DNA of 64,000 nt. Origin: Chimonanthus salicifolius. Lineage: Eukaryota > Streptophyta > Magnoliopsida > Laurales > Calycanthaceae. The translations under genes were made by a program, and so were the position numbers. Where the stretch lies: assembly GCA_013350335.1 (NCBI GenBank), contig CM023539.1, positions 19,512,448 to 19,576,447 of the forward strand. Reading direction: 5' to 3'. Of the stretch, positions 1 through 9,169 are shown piece by piece. The notes under the pieces are model-generated. The model did no database searches, had not been told where the DNA came from, and was given only the letters and a program-made list of their open reading frames with translations. Numbering within the stretch: position 1 is the first letter of the stretch; every line of letters begins with the position of its first letter.

Positions 1-930
1 GGTTCGGCCATGTTGTATGGCCGAACCCCATCAAGTGATAAACATGTCGGATGTAAAATGCCTATGAGATGGGTTGAACAAATGAATGGTGATTAGGGTT
101 ACCTATATGATTGATGGATATGATTAAGGACAATATGTATATATGGCTTATGGCAACATGCATGGAGAATGATGAAAGATCATCGTTTGGCCCTTGCATG
201 GCCAAACCCTAGATTTTTATGTATAAGGACAAAAGGATTTGGATGAGGTTCGGCCATGATGTATGGCCAAACCCCATCAAATGATCTAATCGTAGATATG
301 TTGATTTAAGAGGAAATGATGAACTATAGGGTTTGGCCATGTTGTATGGCCGAACCCCATGGAAGAATATTATTGATTTTTATGGGTTTTAAAGGATGAA
401 AATGATGGAAGAATGTTAGTGATTTGAAATGGGTTTTAAATGTTGTAAATGATGATTTAAAATGAGGAGATGATGAAGAACAATGTACCATGGGTTCAAA
501 CCATGTTGTATGGCCGAACCCCATGGAGAAATGTTGATGGTTTTAAAGGTGGTTAGACAATGGGAAGATGGAAACAAAGGACCATGGGTTCGGCCATGTT
601 GTATGGCCGAACCCATGAATCATTTTGATGGGTCATTTGGTAGATCTATGCATGTTTAAGTGATTGAATGATCAAGCTAAGAAATGAGGGTTAAAATGGA
701 AAGAAGATGGAATGAAAGAACCATGGGTTCGACCATGTTGTATGGCCGAACCCCATGGATAATATTTTATGGACTTAGGTGTTTTTATCAAGTTAAATGA
801 TTAAATTATGTGATGGGATTAATAAATCAAAGGATGGAATGATGCTTGACCCATGGTGATTAAAGGATTAAAAAGGACCAAAAACCAAGAGAGTGAGGTT
901 CGGCCATGTTCTATGGCCGAACCCCACTAA
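1..930. repeat. Hairpin array GGTTCGGCCAT / ATGGCCGAACC in LTR alpha
   Basis: Eight inverted repeats start near 1, 185, 247, 329, 492, 588, 724 and 897. Each has arms of about 11-12 bp around a 4-8 nt loop. The spacer DNA between them differs from copy to copy, while the arms are nearly constant. The copy at 185 has GTTTGGCC paired with GGCCAAAC, a change in both arms that keeps pairing. Confidence 0.9.
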
Positions 931-1120
931 GGCATTTTTATGGACTTAAAACATGGTTCAATCCCAATGTATGATGGAAACCTCTTAGGGGACTTCACCG
1001 GATAAAAGACTATGATGATAAAGGGAGATGAACATAGGTTGATGTAGGGTTGATGGAATTAAATGGATCACCAAATTGATGTATGTATATGTGTTAAATG
1101 TAATAAGGTAACGGGATTTC
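1..1120 (+). mobile_element. LTR 'alpha', 5' portion (continues at 5222 and 14932)
   Basis: This is part of a long gypsy LTR whose left end lies outside the window. It is recognised because the sequence resumes without loss after two insertions (5222-6265 and 14932-15049) and finishes with the family terminus GGGACGTTACA at 15049. The block holds eight copies of the GGTTCGGCC hairpin in AT-rich DNA. It stops at GGTAACGGGATTTC, where solo LTR beta inserted; ATTTC at 1116-1120 is repeated at 5217-5221. No coding sequence is visible. After 15049 there is no primer-binding site, so this is a 3' LTR or a solo LTR. Confidence 0.85.
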
Positions 1121-2144
1121 TGTAACACCCCAGATTTTCAAGTTATAAATATTTACGAAAATTACCCATTTAATTTGTGAATTATTAGATATGGACCCTA
1201 TATGGGTAAAGTGGGGTCATTGCCCAATTATGACCCAATGGATTATGGAAAGGGTTTTAATAAAAATTAAATGGGGCTTAAATAATTAGAAATGCAATAT
1301 AGATAAAAATGGATTGCTTGGGGAATGTATGGGAGATATTGATGAAAGATTTTAGGAGTTGCATAGGGTTATGCGCATGATATGTCGGAGTATTTTTAAA
1401 AGGATCCTTTCCCTTGATTAAGAGTGATATTAGGGAATTATTAAATAAAGAAGATGTCTAAACTAAATAAAGAAATTACTTTGCCGTGTATGAAGATAGG
1501 CTATCCAGGAGATATGCAGATAGATCATTTAAAAAAAAGGGGTTTCTTGATTAAAAACGTGTAGGTGGATTTGGGTTTAGGCAATGGCTAATTTAGAGGG
1601 TCTTGGTACCTTCTAAGTTGGGTTTAATTGGAAGTAATAAGGGAAAGGCAAGGAGGGGCGCATGGCACCTTTTAAATATGGGATTAAGTGGAGGTTTTTA
1701 TTAAAGAAAGAACCACAACAAGTGCACACGGCAATTGTATCTTAGTACCTTCTAAATTAGGATTGATTGGGAATTTAATAAAAGAAAGGCATCAAGGGCG
1801 CATGGCACCTTCTAAGATAGGACTGATTGGAGTTCTAAAAGAAAGGCAACACAAGGAAAGAGTGCACACGGCAATGGTGATTTTGGCAAGGAATACACGA
1901 CATTAAGAATGGCTAAACTTAAGGGTCTTGCTATCTTAATAAGATAGGACCGAGTGGAATAAAAGGAGAGAAGGAGAGGCACACGGTATTCACATACAAA
2001 GGAAGAGGAGGCAACCAGCCGAGTGAAAGATCAAGGAGGCTAAGGAAAGAAGAAGATTGGAAGAGCAAGATCAACTGACGAAAAACCGGAGGAGTCGCGG
2101 AACCGGTAAGTGATTTTATGATTTTTGTTTAAAAGATAAAGAAC

Positions 2145-3630
2145 CATAGGGTTCGGCCAAGGTGTATGGCCGAACCCCATGGAAGAGAATTGATGGATGA
2201 TTTGGTAATTTTAATGGAAAGAATGGACCATAGGGTTCGGCCATGGTGCATGGCCGAACCCCATGGAAAGACATGGTTAATGTATGGATTTTTAATGAGG
2301 AAAACCATGGGAGTTGGTTAATAAATTTATATGGTTTTAATGGATGAATGTTGGAGTTTAATAAAAAGGGATGAACCATAGGGTTCGGCCATGTTTCATG
2401 GCCGAACCCCATGGAAGGACTTTGGTGAATTTTTATGGAAGTGTGAATGATAAAAACCATTGAATACTATGTATGGATTTTAAAAGAAGAAATATGGAAC
2501 CATAAGGTTCGGCCATAGTGCAAAGCCGAACCCCATGGAAGAAAGTAAATGGATAAATATGTTGTTTTAAAGACATGGTTAATGTTATATGATTTTTGGA
2601 GGGGTGAAGACCATGATAGAATATTAATTAATCTTAAATGGAGATTAAGGGATGAATGTTAGGATATTTTGATCGCATTTAAAAGAGGAAAAAAATGGAA
2701 ACATAGGTTCGGCTAATAGCCGAACCCCATGGAAAGGAAATTAATATGGTGATTAGATCATGGAGGATCAAGGATTAATAATTTTAAAAGGGGGATTATG
2801 AACCATAGGGTTCGGCCATGGTGTATGGCCGAACACCATAGAAGATGTGTTATTAGATTTTCAAAGTTTCTCATTATTGGACTTATTTTGGTGATTGATT
2901 AAATGAAGATTATGGAAGGATGCATGCTAAATTTGGAAACTATCTAAATATAGAAGGATGCATGCTAAATTTGGAAACCTTCTAATTATGGAAGGATGGA
3001 TGCTAAGTTTGGAAACTTTCTAATTATGGAACTTGTATATTAAATTTAGGAAGTTTCTATTTATGAACCTTCTAATTATGGGCTTGCTATTTATGGATTT
3101 TCTAATAATTGGGAAGTTATGCATCATAGGGTTCGGCCAAGGTGTATGGCCGAACCCCATGAACCAACTAAAGGATCATATGGGTTTTATGGATCGGTTT
3201 TGGACATAAACATAATATGATTGAAGGCAATGGCAAAGTTGTAAATACATGCCAAAATGGAGGATCATGGGTTCGGCCATGGTGTATGGCCGAACCACAA
3301 GAGGTTTCTTTTATGGACTTGTTTGGATTAAGGATCGGTTTGGAATTGAACATGAGGTAATGGCAAATTGGTAATATTGGCTAAAAATGAAAGATCATGG
3401 GTTCGGCCATGGTGCATGGCCGAACCCCATGAATTTGGATGAATGGGTTAATTATTAGCCTAAGTATATTGTAAATAAGAATAATGGGTTATATTAGCTA
3501 TGGATGACAATCTTGTAAATATATGAAAATAAGGAAGGTAAATGGCTATGGATATGTATAATGGCATTATTGTAATTAAGTGAAAATAAGGGACCATGGG
3601 TTTGGCCATGGTGTGTGGCCAAATCCCATG
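2145..3630. repeat. Hairpin array in LTR beta (10 copies)
   Basis: Inverted repeats start near 2147, 2235, 2386, 2506, 2706, 2808, 3129, 3271, 3403 and 3598. The one at 2706 has almost no loop (GGTTCGGCTA / TAGCCGAACC), and its arms carry a paired change. The one at 3598 pairs GGTTTGGCCA with TGGCCAAATCC, again changed in both arms. Confidence 0.9.
2914..3060. repeat. Tandem repeat, about 50-bp unit
   Basis: Three imperfect units built on GGAAGGATGCATGCTAA and TTTGGAAAC-TTCTAATTATGG follow one another. The unit is found only in LTR beta within this window, so it looks like a local expansion. Confidence 0.7.
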
Positions 3631-4194
3631 GGGATTGTTTTGATGAACATAGGGTTACGTATGTTGAATTAAATGAATGAATTGTTAATTAAATATTAGA
3701 CCAATGGTAATTTGGTAATAACGGCTGAAAGTGATAAACCATGGGATTTGTTTATGGACTTAAAATAATTGTAAATCAAGTGGGACTGGTTTTGATTGAT
3801 TGTTATATTATAAGGTAACGGGACATCACAAGGTGTTTACAATCGTGAGCGGTTACCGGACGAAAGACGCAAGGACACGTTAGTGGTCTTTGGTAGGATT
3901 CCACCTATTTGAAACCATGGGTTTTAATATACATTGTTTTTATCTTACTTTTGATGAATATATGTTGCAAAGGATATGTTTCAAATTATGATTTTAAATG
4001 CTATGTTTATATGATAAAATAGCATGTGTTTCATTAGGAAAAAGATGTGTTTCAAATGTGATGTTTTAAATGCTATGTTTATTTTATAAAATAGCATGTG
4101 TTGTATATGTTTCAAATATGAGCTTTTAAATGCTATGATTTGTATAATTGCATAGCATGTGGACATTTACATCTCATGCATGGCATAGGAGGGA

Positions 4195-4445
4195 TGAAAG
4201 GTAACCGGAGGGTCCACACTCCATCGGGGCGTCCGAAGAACCTATGTGGGGTACCTTGATGTGATTTCTATCAAAAGGATACTATGTATGAAACGTAACC
4301 AGAGATCCACACTCCGTCGGGGTGTCCGTAATAGAATCGTGGGGGATACCTTGATGAGGAGCATTCCATCAAGAGGATACTATGTATGAAATGTAACCAG
4401 AGGGTCCACACTCCATCGGGGCATCTGAAAGACCTATGTGGTGAG
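4195..4445. repeat. CCGGAG/CTCCG repeat units with CCTTGATG hairpins
   Basis: Three copies of a unit reading (C)CAGAG-G-TCCACACTCC(A/G)TCGGGG, each followed by a cytosine/guanine-rich stem and mostly by a CCTTGATG...CATCAAG hairpin. Equivalent blocks are at 5470-5720, 14135-14290, 20195-20310, 26925-27170, 32200-32370, 44050-44290, 52395-52640 and 59955-60115. They sit just after a conserved CATCTCATGCATGGCATGGG-like block in every LTR. Confidence 0.8.
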
Positions 4446-5029
4446 TACTTTTATGTACATGTGATGGCTGGGACTCATTGCATATGATAGCATGGCATGG
4501 CATTGAATCGGCATGATTATGACTTTTATTATCATGCAAGGTTTCTGGTTTTATCTGTATGATTGGATCTCTATTATCATACACAGTTTTGGATACGATG
4601 TTTTATAAGTATGGTATGATTTATTATAACTGGATTTGATATATATGTTATATCTGGATTTTTGGTACTAACGCATGTGTTAACCCTAATTGGAATACCT
4701 ACTGGGCGCGTTGTTCTAACGCCCTACTTCTACCCTAGTGGATGATATAGGAAACGAGAGGATCGATGAAAGCGAAACGGACCAGGCATAGGAGCTTGGA
4801 GGATTATAGCTCATATTTTGTTTAAGATACTCATGGGCTTGTATTTTGAGTATCTAGAATTCGGATTGTAATAACTTAGAAGAATTTGCTATGGTTGGAT
4901 GTTTTATTGGATAATTGCGTTATGATAATGATGACTAAGGACTTGACGTACTTTGCTATCTGAATGGAATAGAACTATGTTCTATTATGTTTCCGCATGT
5001 TATGATTTTTATTCTGCATGTTTATATTG

Positions 5030-5114
5030 CTATGTGTGAACCATTTTCATGGACTAAGTCCATGCACACATAGGGTTGGCCAGTTAAGGGTCGGACTTTG
5101 GAAGTTCGGACTTA
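5030..5114 (+). other. Conserved double hairpin (H1+H2) near LTR beta 3' end
   Basis: H1: CTATGTGTG (5030-5038) pairs with CACACATAG (5065-5073), and inside it CATGGAC pairs with GTCCATG around a TAA loop. H2: GTTAAG...TCGGACTT (from 5083) pairs with AAGTTCGGACTTAGC (to about 5114). The same two structures occur in the same order in each LTR, with paired base changes between subfamilies. This supports a structure in the RNA or DNA; its role is unknown. Confidence 0.7.
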
Positions 5115-5221
5115 GCTCGCGTCGTGACGTCCCGCTCTCTATCGCTCTACTCTGTTATTAAAAAAATAGACTCTGATTTTCGAAAAGAAGAGAGTGAAAA
5201 AGGGCGGAGCGTTACAATTTC

Positions 5222-6265
5222 ACAAACGGTGTACGATCGGCTTAAAGCGATTGGTGAGCGGTTTTTGGACAAAAACGCACGGACACGATAGGTCGTTGGT
5301 AGGATTCCTACCTTATTAAAAACCATGGAATATGTATATGTGGTGTTTTTACTTCTAGGTTAATTTTGGTATCAAAGTACTATGTTTCAACTATGAGATT
5401 TTAATGCTATGATGTTTATTATTACATAGCATGTTTACACTTGCATCTCATGCATGGCATGGGAGGGATCAAATGAGGGGAGTCCACGCTCCATTCGGAT
5501 TTCCGATAAACAATCGTGGGGAGGAATCCACACTGATTCCAATGGATGTATGATTGAATTGTAACCGGAGTCCACGCTCCGTTCGAGGCGACCGATAAGG
5601 CATTCTTAGGGAGAGCTATACTGTGTTTGAAATGTAACTGGAGTCCGTGTTCCGTTCGGTGGGACCGATAAGGCATTCGCGGGGAGTAATGACAATACCT
5701 TGATGTGGATTATCCATCAATAGGAATACTATGTGATTGTGATATGGATGATGGGTGTGACTCATGGCATATGACACCCATGGCATGGCATTGACTTGCA
5801 TGGTTTTGATATTATCCTATCTATGTGATTTTTATACTAACCCATGTGTTTGACCCTACTCGGAGTACCTACTGGGCGCGTTGTCTAACGCCCTACTTCT
5901 ACCTTAGATGATGACACAGGAAATGGATGGAACGAAGGACGCGATAGGAGCCAAGCTTAGGAGCTTGGATAATCTAGTTTCATTTTATTTGAGTTTATTC
6001 ATGGACAATGTAATTTGATAGCTAGTATTTGGGACTGCAATAATTTAGACTATTTACTATGGTTTGGATTTTAATTTTGGACATTATAACTTAAGGTAAT
6101 TATCATTAAGTGATGGACTTCCTTGCTAATTAAAATTGGATAGGATAGAACTCTAATTATAATTTCGCATTATGTTTAATTCCGCAAGCTTAACCTTATC
6201 GCATGTGAACCGTTCTCGTGGACTTAGCCCACGCACACACTTGGTTGGCCAGTTAAGGGCCGGGC
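5222..6265 (+). mobile_element. LTR 'alpha', middle portion
   Basis: It continues alpha after the ATTTC duplication. It has the palindrome GGTAGGATTCCTACC (5298-5312), the CATCTCATGCATGGCATGGG block (about 5440), three CCGGAG/CTCCG units (5470-5690), CTAAC...TACCTTAG acceptor-like sequence (about 5884-5903), and the first half of the H2 hairpin. It is cut at CGGGC (6261-6265) by the composite insertion, inside the H2 stem. Confidence 0.85.
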
Positions 6266-6874
6266 TGTAACACTCCGCCCTTTTCACTCTAAATTTCAGA
6301 GTTTATTTTTTTTTTTTTTAATAATAATAATCATTAAGTGATCGGGGCGGAATGTCACGACGCGAGTTAAGTTCGGATCTCTAAATCCGATCCTTAACTG
6401 GCCAAGCCCATGTGCGTATGAACTAAGTCCATAAAACTGATCCGCACATGGTACATATATATCTTACGGAATTATCTTAGTCTAGATCTAACTGAGGTTA
6501 TAATAGAACCTATGATTAATCCAATTTCCATTTTTAGATAGCAAAGTACCTTATTTATTTTCCAAAATTATTATATAACCTTAGTTTACTATTCATTCCA
6601 AACCATTCAAATAAATCCAACCATAGCATCTACTTAACTACTTATTACATGCCAACATCTAATTTAACAAATTACATTGTTCCAAATAAATCAACTAACA
6701 AGTCCATAAATAATCCATTCATAGTCCATTGCAATCATTCAAATCGTCCAAGTTTTCGTACTTGGTCCTCTTCTCCAACCACGTTCTTTCCTTTCCCTGC
6801 ATCATCCACTAAAGATATAGATAGGGCGTTAGATCAACGCGCCCAGTAGTGTTTCCGAATAGGGCTACCACATG
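6266..6874 (-). mobile_element. Truncated LTR (last 609 bp) fused to pol, copy A
   Basis: Read on the minus strand it ends with GGGCGGAGTGTTACA at 6266. It contains the conserved acceptor-like CTAAC...TTTAG block (about 6809-6837), H2 (6366-6398) and H1 (CCATGTGCG 6408-6416 with CGCACATGG 6443-6451). At CACATG (6869-6874) it joins the integrase reading frame directly, so the pol 3' end, polypurine tract, U3 and most of the LTR are missing. Intact pol has CACATG at the same place, so the joint has 6 bp of microhomology. Confidence 0.85.
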
Positions 6875-7090
6875 GAACACATCATGTAGAGACGCCAATT
6901 GCGAAGGAAGTGCCAACTGATAGGCTACATCTCCCATCCTTCTGATAATTGAAAACGGTCCCACATATCTTGGCGACAATTTTCCTTTCTTCCCAAATCT
7001 CATGTGCCCTTTTCGTGGCGAGACCCTCAAGAATACCATGTCTCCCACTTCAAAGTCGAGAAACCTCCTCCTTTTATCCGCATAACTCTT
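6809..7090 (-). pseudogene. Tekay-like pol, integrase C-terminal part, runs into LTR
   Basis: This is the same reading frame as the upstream pol segment, separated from it only by the TAA at 7091-7093 (a CAA in related copies). It encodes the integrase C-terminal region (YADKRRRFL, VSPRKGHMRFGKKGKLSPR, VGPF, VAYQLALP, LHDVFHV). After LHDVFHV the frame crosses the CACATG joint into LTR sequence, giving an unrelated tail that stops near 6809. The chromodomain present in the related copies at 35572 and 47464 is therefore absent. Confidence 0.85.
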
Positions 7091-9169
7091 TTACCGACTC
7101 TGTGCGGTCAACAAATGTTGACGTATCAACTGGATCTGTGCAGTAGTTTCTGCAACCAACTCAGGTCCTATCAGTGCAGGTTCACCGACCTCGGTCCAGC
7201 ACACTGGTGACCTGCATGGTCTACCATACAAAGCTTCGAAAGGTGCCATCTGGAGGCTTGCCTGGTAGCTATTGTTATAAGAAAATTCCACCAATGGCAA
7301 ATGATCCTCCCATCCACCTTTGAAGTCTAGCATGCACGCCCTTAACATGTCCTCCAGTGTTTGTATTGTTCTTTCCGATTGTCCATCGGTCTGTGGATGG
7401 AATGCTGTGCTAATAAGTAGATCGGTTCCCATGGCCGACTGCATGCTCTGCCATACCCTGCCGGTGAATCGGCCATCTCTATCAGACACTATAGTCTGTG
7501 GAATACCATGTAATCTGATGATATCTTTGATATATCTCCGACCCAATGTCTCTGATGAATCCGTCATCTTGATAGGAATAAAATGCGCGGACTTGGTCAA
7601 TCGGTCTACCACAACCCATATAGCGTCATTGCCCTTCGAGGACCTCGGCAACCCCGTCACAAAGTCCATGGAAATGTGCTCCCATTTCCATTCCGGCACT
7701 GCTAAGGGTTTGAGTAACCCTGGTGGCTTCTGATGTTCCGTCTTAACCTGCTGACAAGTTAAACAATGAGCCACGTAGTCTGCAACATCCTTCTTGAGTC
7801 CATGCCACCAATAAGGTCTTTTTAAGTCATGATACATTTTTGTGCTACCCGGATGAATGGACAGCTTGCTCTGATGTGCCTCTATCAATAATTCTTTTCT
7901 GCAGCTTCTTGGCACATATATTCTACCCCGGAACATAAGACCCTGTCCTGGTCGTAATTCCCAATCCGGTACAACCTCGCCATTAGACATCTTGGCCCAT
8001 GTCTCTGCCATTTCCGGATCTGTTCGTTGCTCCTGTTCAATCTTTGTAACCATGTTGGATCGTATGATCAAATTGTACATACTCCCATGGTTTGTGATGT
8101 ATAGATTAAACTCACGAATGGAATTCAACATCTCCCATTCAGTCCTGATCAAACATGCCACTGATGCATGAGACATGCGGCTGAGAGCATCCGCCACTTT
8201 GTTGGCCTTTCCCGGATGATATCGGAGTGCAAATTCATAGTCCGCCAGATATTCCATCCATCTGCGCTGCCTCAGGTTGAGCTCTTTCTGATCAAATAAA
8301 TACTTCAAGCTCTTGTGATCTGAAAATACTTCAAACTTCTCCCCATATAGATAGTGTCTCCAGCTTTTGAGAGCGAAGACCACCGCAGCTAATTCCAGAT
8401 CATGTGTGGGGTAGAGGCGTTCATGTATCTTTAGTTGTCTTGAACCATATGCCACCACCCGATTACGTTGCATGAGTGAACATCCCAGTCCCTCTCCTGA
8501 TGCATCACATTGTACTTCATAACCTTTGCCCCTTTCCGGCAAAACTAGAATAGGAGCAGTTGTAAGTCTCTCTTTCAGCTCCTCAAATCTCTGATTGCAC
8601 AGCTCTGACCATTCATATTTGACTCCTTTCTGCGTGAGTCGAGTCAATGGGGATGCAATTTTGGAGAAGTCCATGATAAACTTCCTATAATATCCAGCCA
8701 AACCCAGAAAACTACGGATTTCGGTGACATTCTTTGGTGCTTTCCACTCACTTACTGCTGCCACCTTAGCTGGATCAACGGCTATACCATCTGCTGTTAT
8801 AACATGCCCTAAGAATTTGACCTCAGGTAGCCAAAATTCGCATTTGCTTGCTTTGGCATACAGCTGGTTCTGTCTCAAGGTGTTCAATACTATTCGAAGA
8901 TGCTCAGCATGATCCTCCTGACTCTTGGAATAGATCAGGATATCGTCAATGAACACTATAACAAACCGATCCAAATATGGATGGAATATTCTGTTCATTA
9001 AGTCCATGAACACAGCCGGTGCGTTGGTAAGCCCAAATGGCATGACTACAAATTCAAATAGTCCATACCGTGTTCTGAAAGCTGTTTTCTCGATGTCTTC
9101 CTCTTTGACCCGGATTTGATGATAACCGGACATCAGATCAATCTTGGAAAAATGACTGGATCCCCTCAA
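7091..9169 (-). pseudogene. Tekay-like pol: RT (C-terminal part), RNase H, integrase
   Basis: An open frame of 692 codons following a TAG at 9170-9172. Visible in order: RT motifs [20 protein letters not shown] and [11 protein letters not shown] (residues about 9-85, the two aspartates of the YxDD-type site intact); RNase H (DASGEGLG near 222, [16 protein letters not shown]); an HHCC zinc segment of integrase (H-x-H in the [12 protein letters not shown] region, CLTCQQ); then the DDE core with D in MDFVTGLP, D in IVSDRDGRF and E in [12 protein letters not shown]. The family makes a single gag-pol protein that copies element RNA into DNA and inserts it. This copy is broken by TAG before it and TAA after it, both explainable as C-to-T changes in glutamine codons. 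Its sequence is otherwise intact, suggesting a fairly recent insertion. Confidence 0.92.

Larger units (their letters stand above)
2106..4738 (+). other. Intron-like unit in LTR beta
   Basis: Seen: a donor GTAAGT at 2106 after ACCG, and at the far end CTAAC (4716-4720), a pyrimidine-rich stretch and AG at 4737-4738, 19 nt past the putative branch A. The same arrangement recurs in the other LTRs, and all the GGTTCGGCC hairpins of this LTR lie between the two sites. Splicing is inferred and not shown. Confidence 0.5.
1121..5216 (+). mobile_element. Solo LTR 'beta' (4,096 bp), TSD ATTTC
   Basis: It begins TGTAACACCCCAG and ends GCGGAGCGTTACA, giving TGTAAC/GTTACA terminal inverted repeats. The 5-bp direct repeats ATTTC at 1116-1120 and 5217-5221 flank it exactly, and the host LTR alpha reads through when it is removed. 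There is no internal region, so this is a solo LTR from recombination between two LTRs of a full element. In order it contains an AT-rich 5' part, GA-rich exon-like DNA to about 2105, a GTAAGT donor, the hairpin array, repeated CCGGAG/CTCCG units, a CTAAC...CCCTAG acceptor-like site (4716-4738) and two structured hairpins near the 3' end. No ORF in it is credible. Confidence 0.95.

Noticed and set aside
1..930. Rho-independent terminators or bacterial operators from the GC-rich hairpins
   Set aside because: The window is plant DNA, the stems lack a following T-run, and the copies repeat far too often.
2116..2460. ORFs with recurrent GFGHTTWPNPM- or VRPYTMAEPYG-like peptides
   Set aside because: They are translations of the GGTTCGGCC palindromes on either strand. 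Frames differ between copies and none has domain or codon support.
7320..7733. Plus-strand ORF opposite integrase (also 36350-36757 and 48283-48648)
   Set aside because: Shadow frame of the conserved minus-strand integrase coding region.
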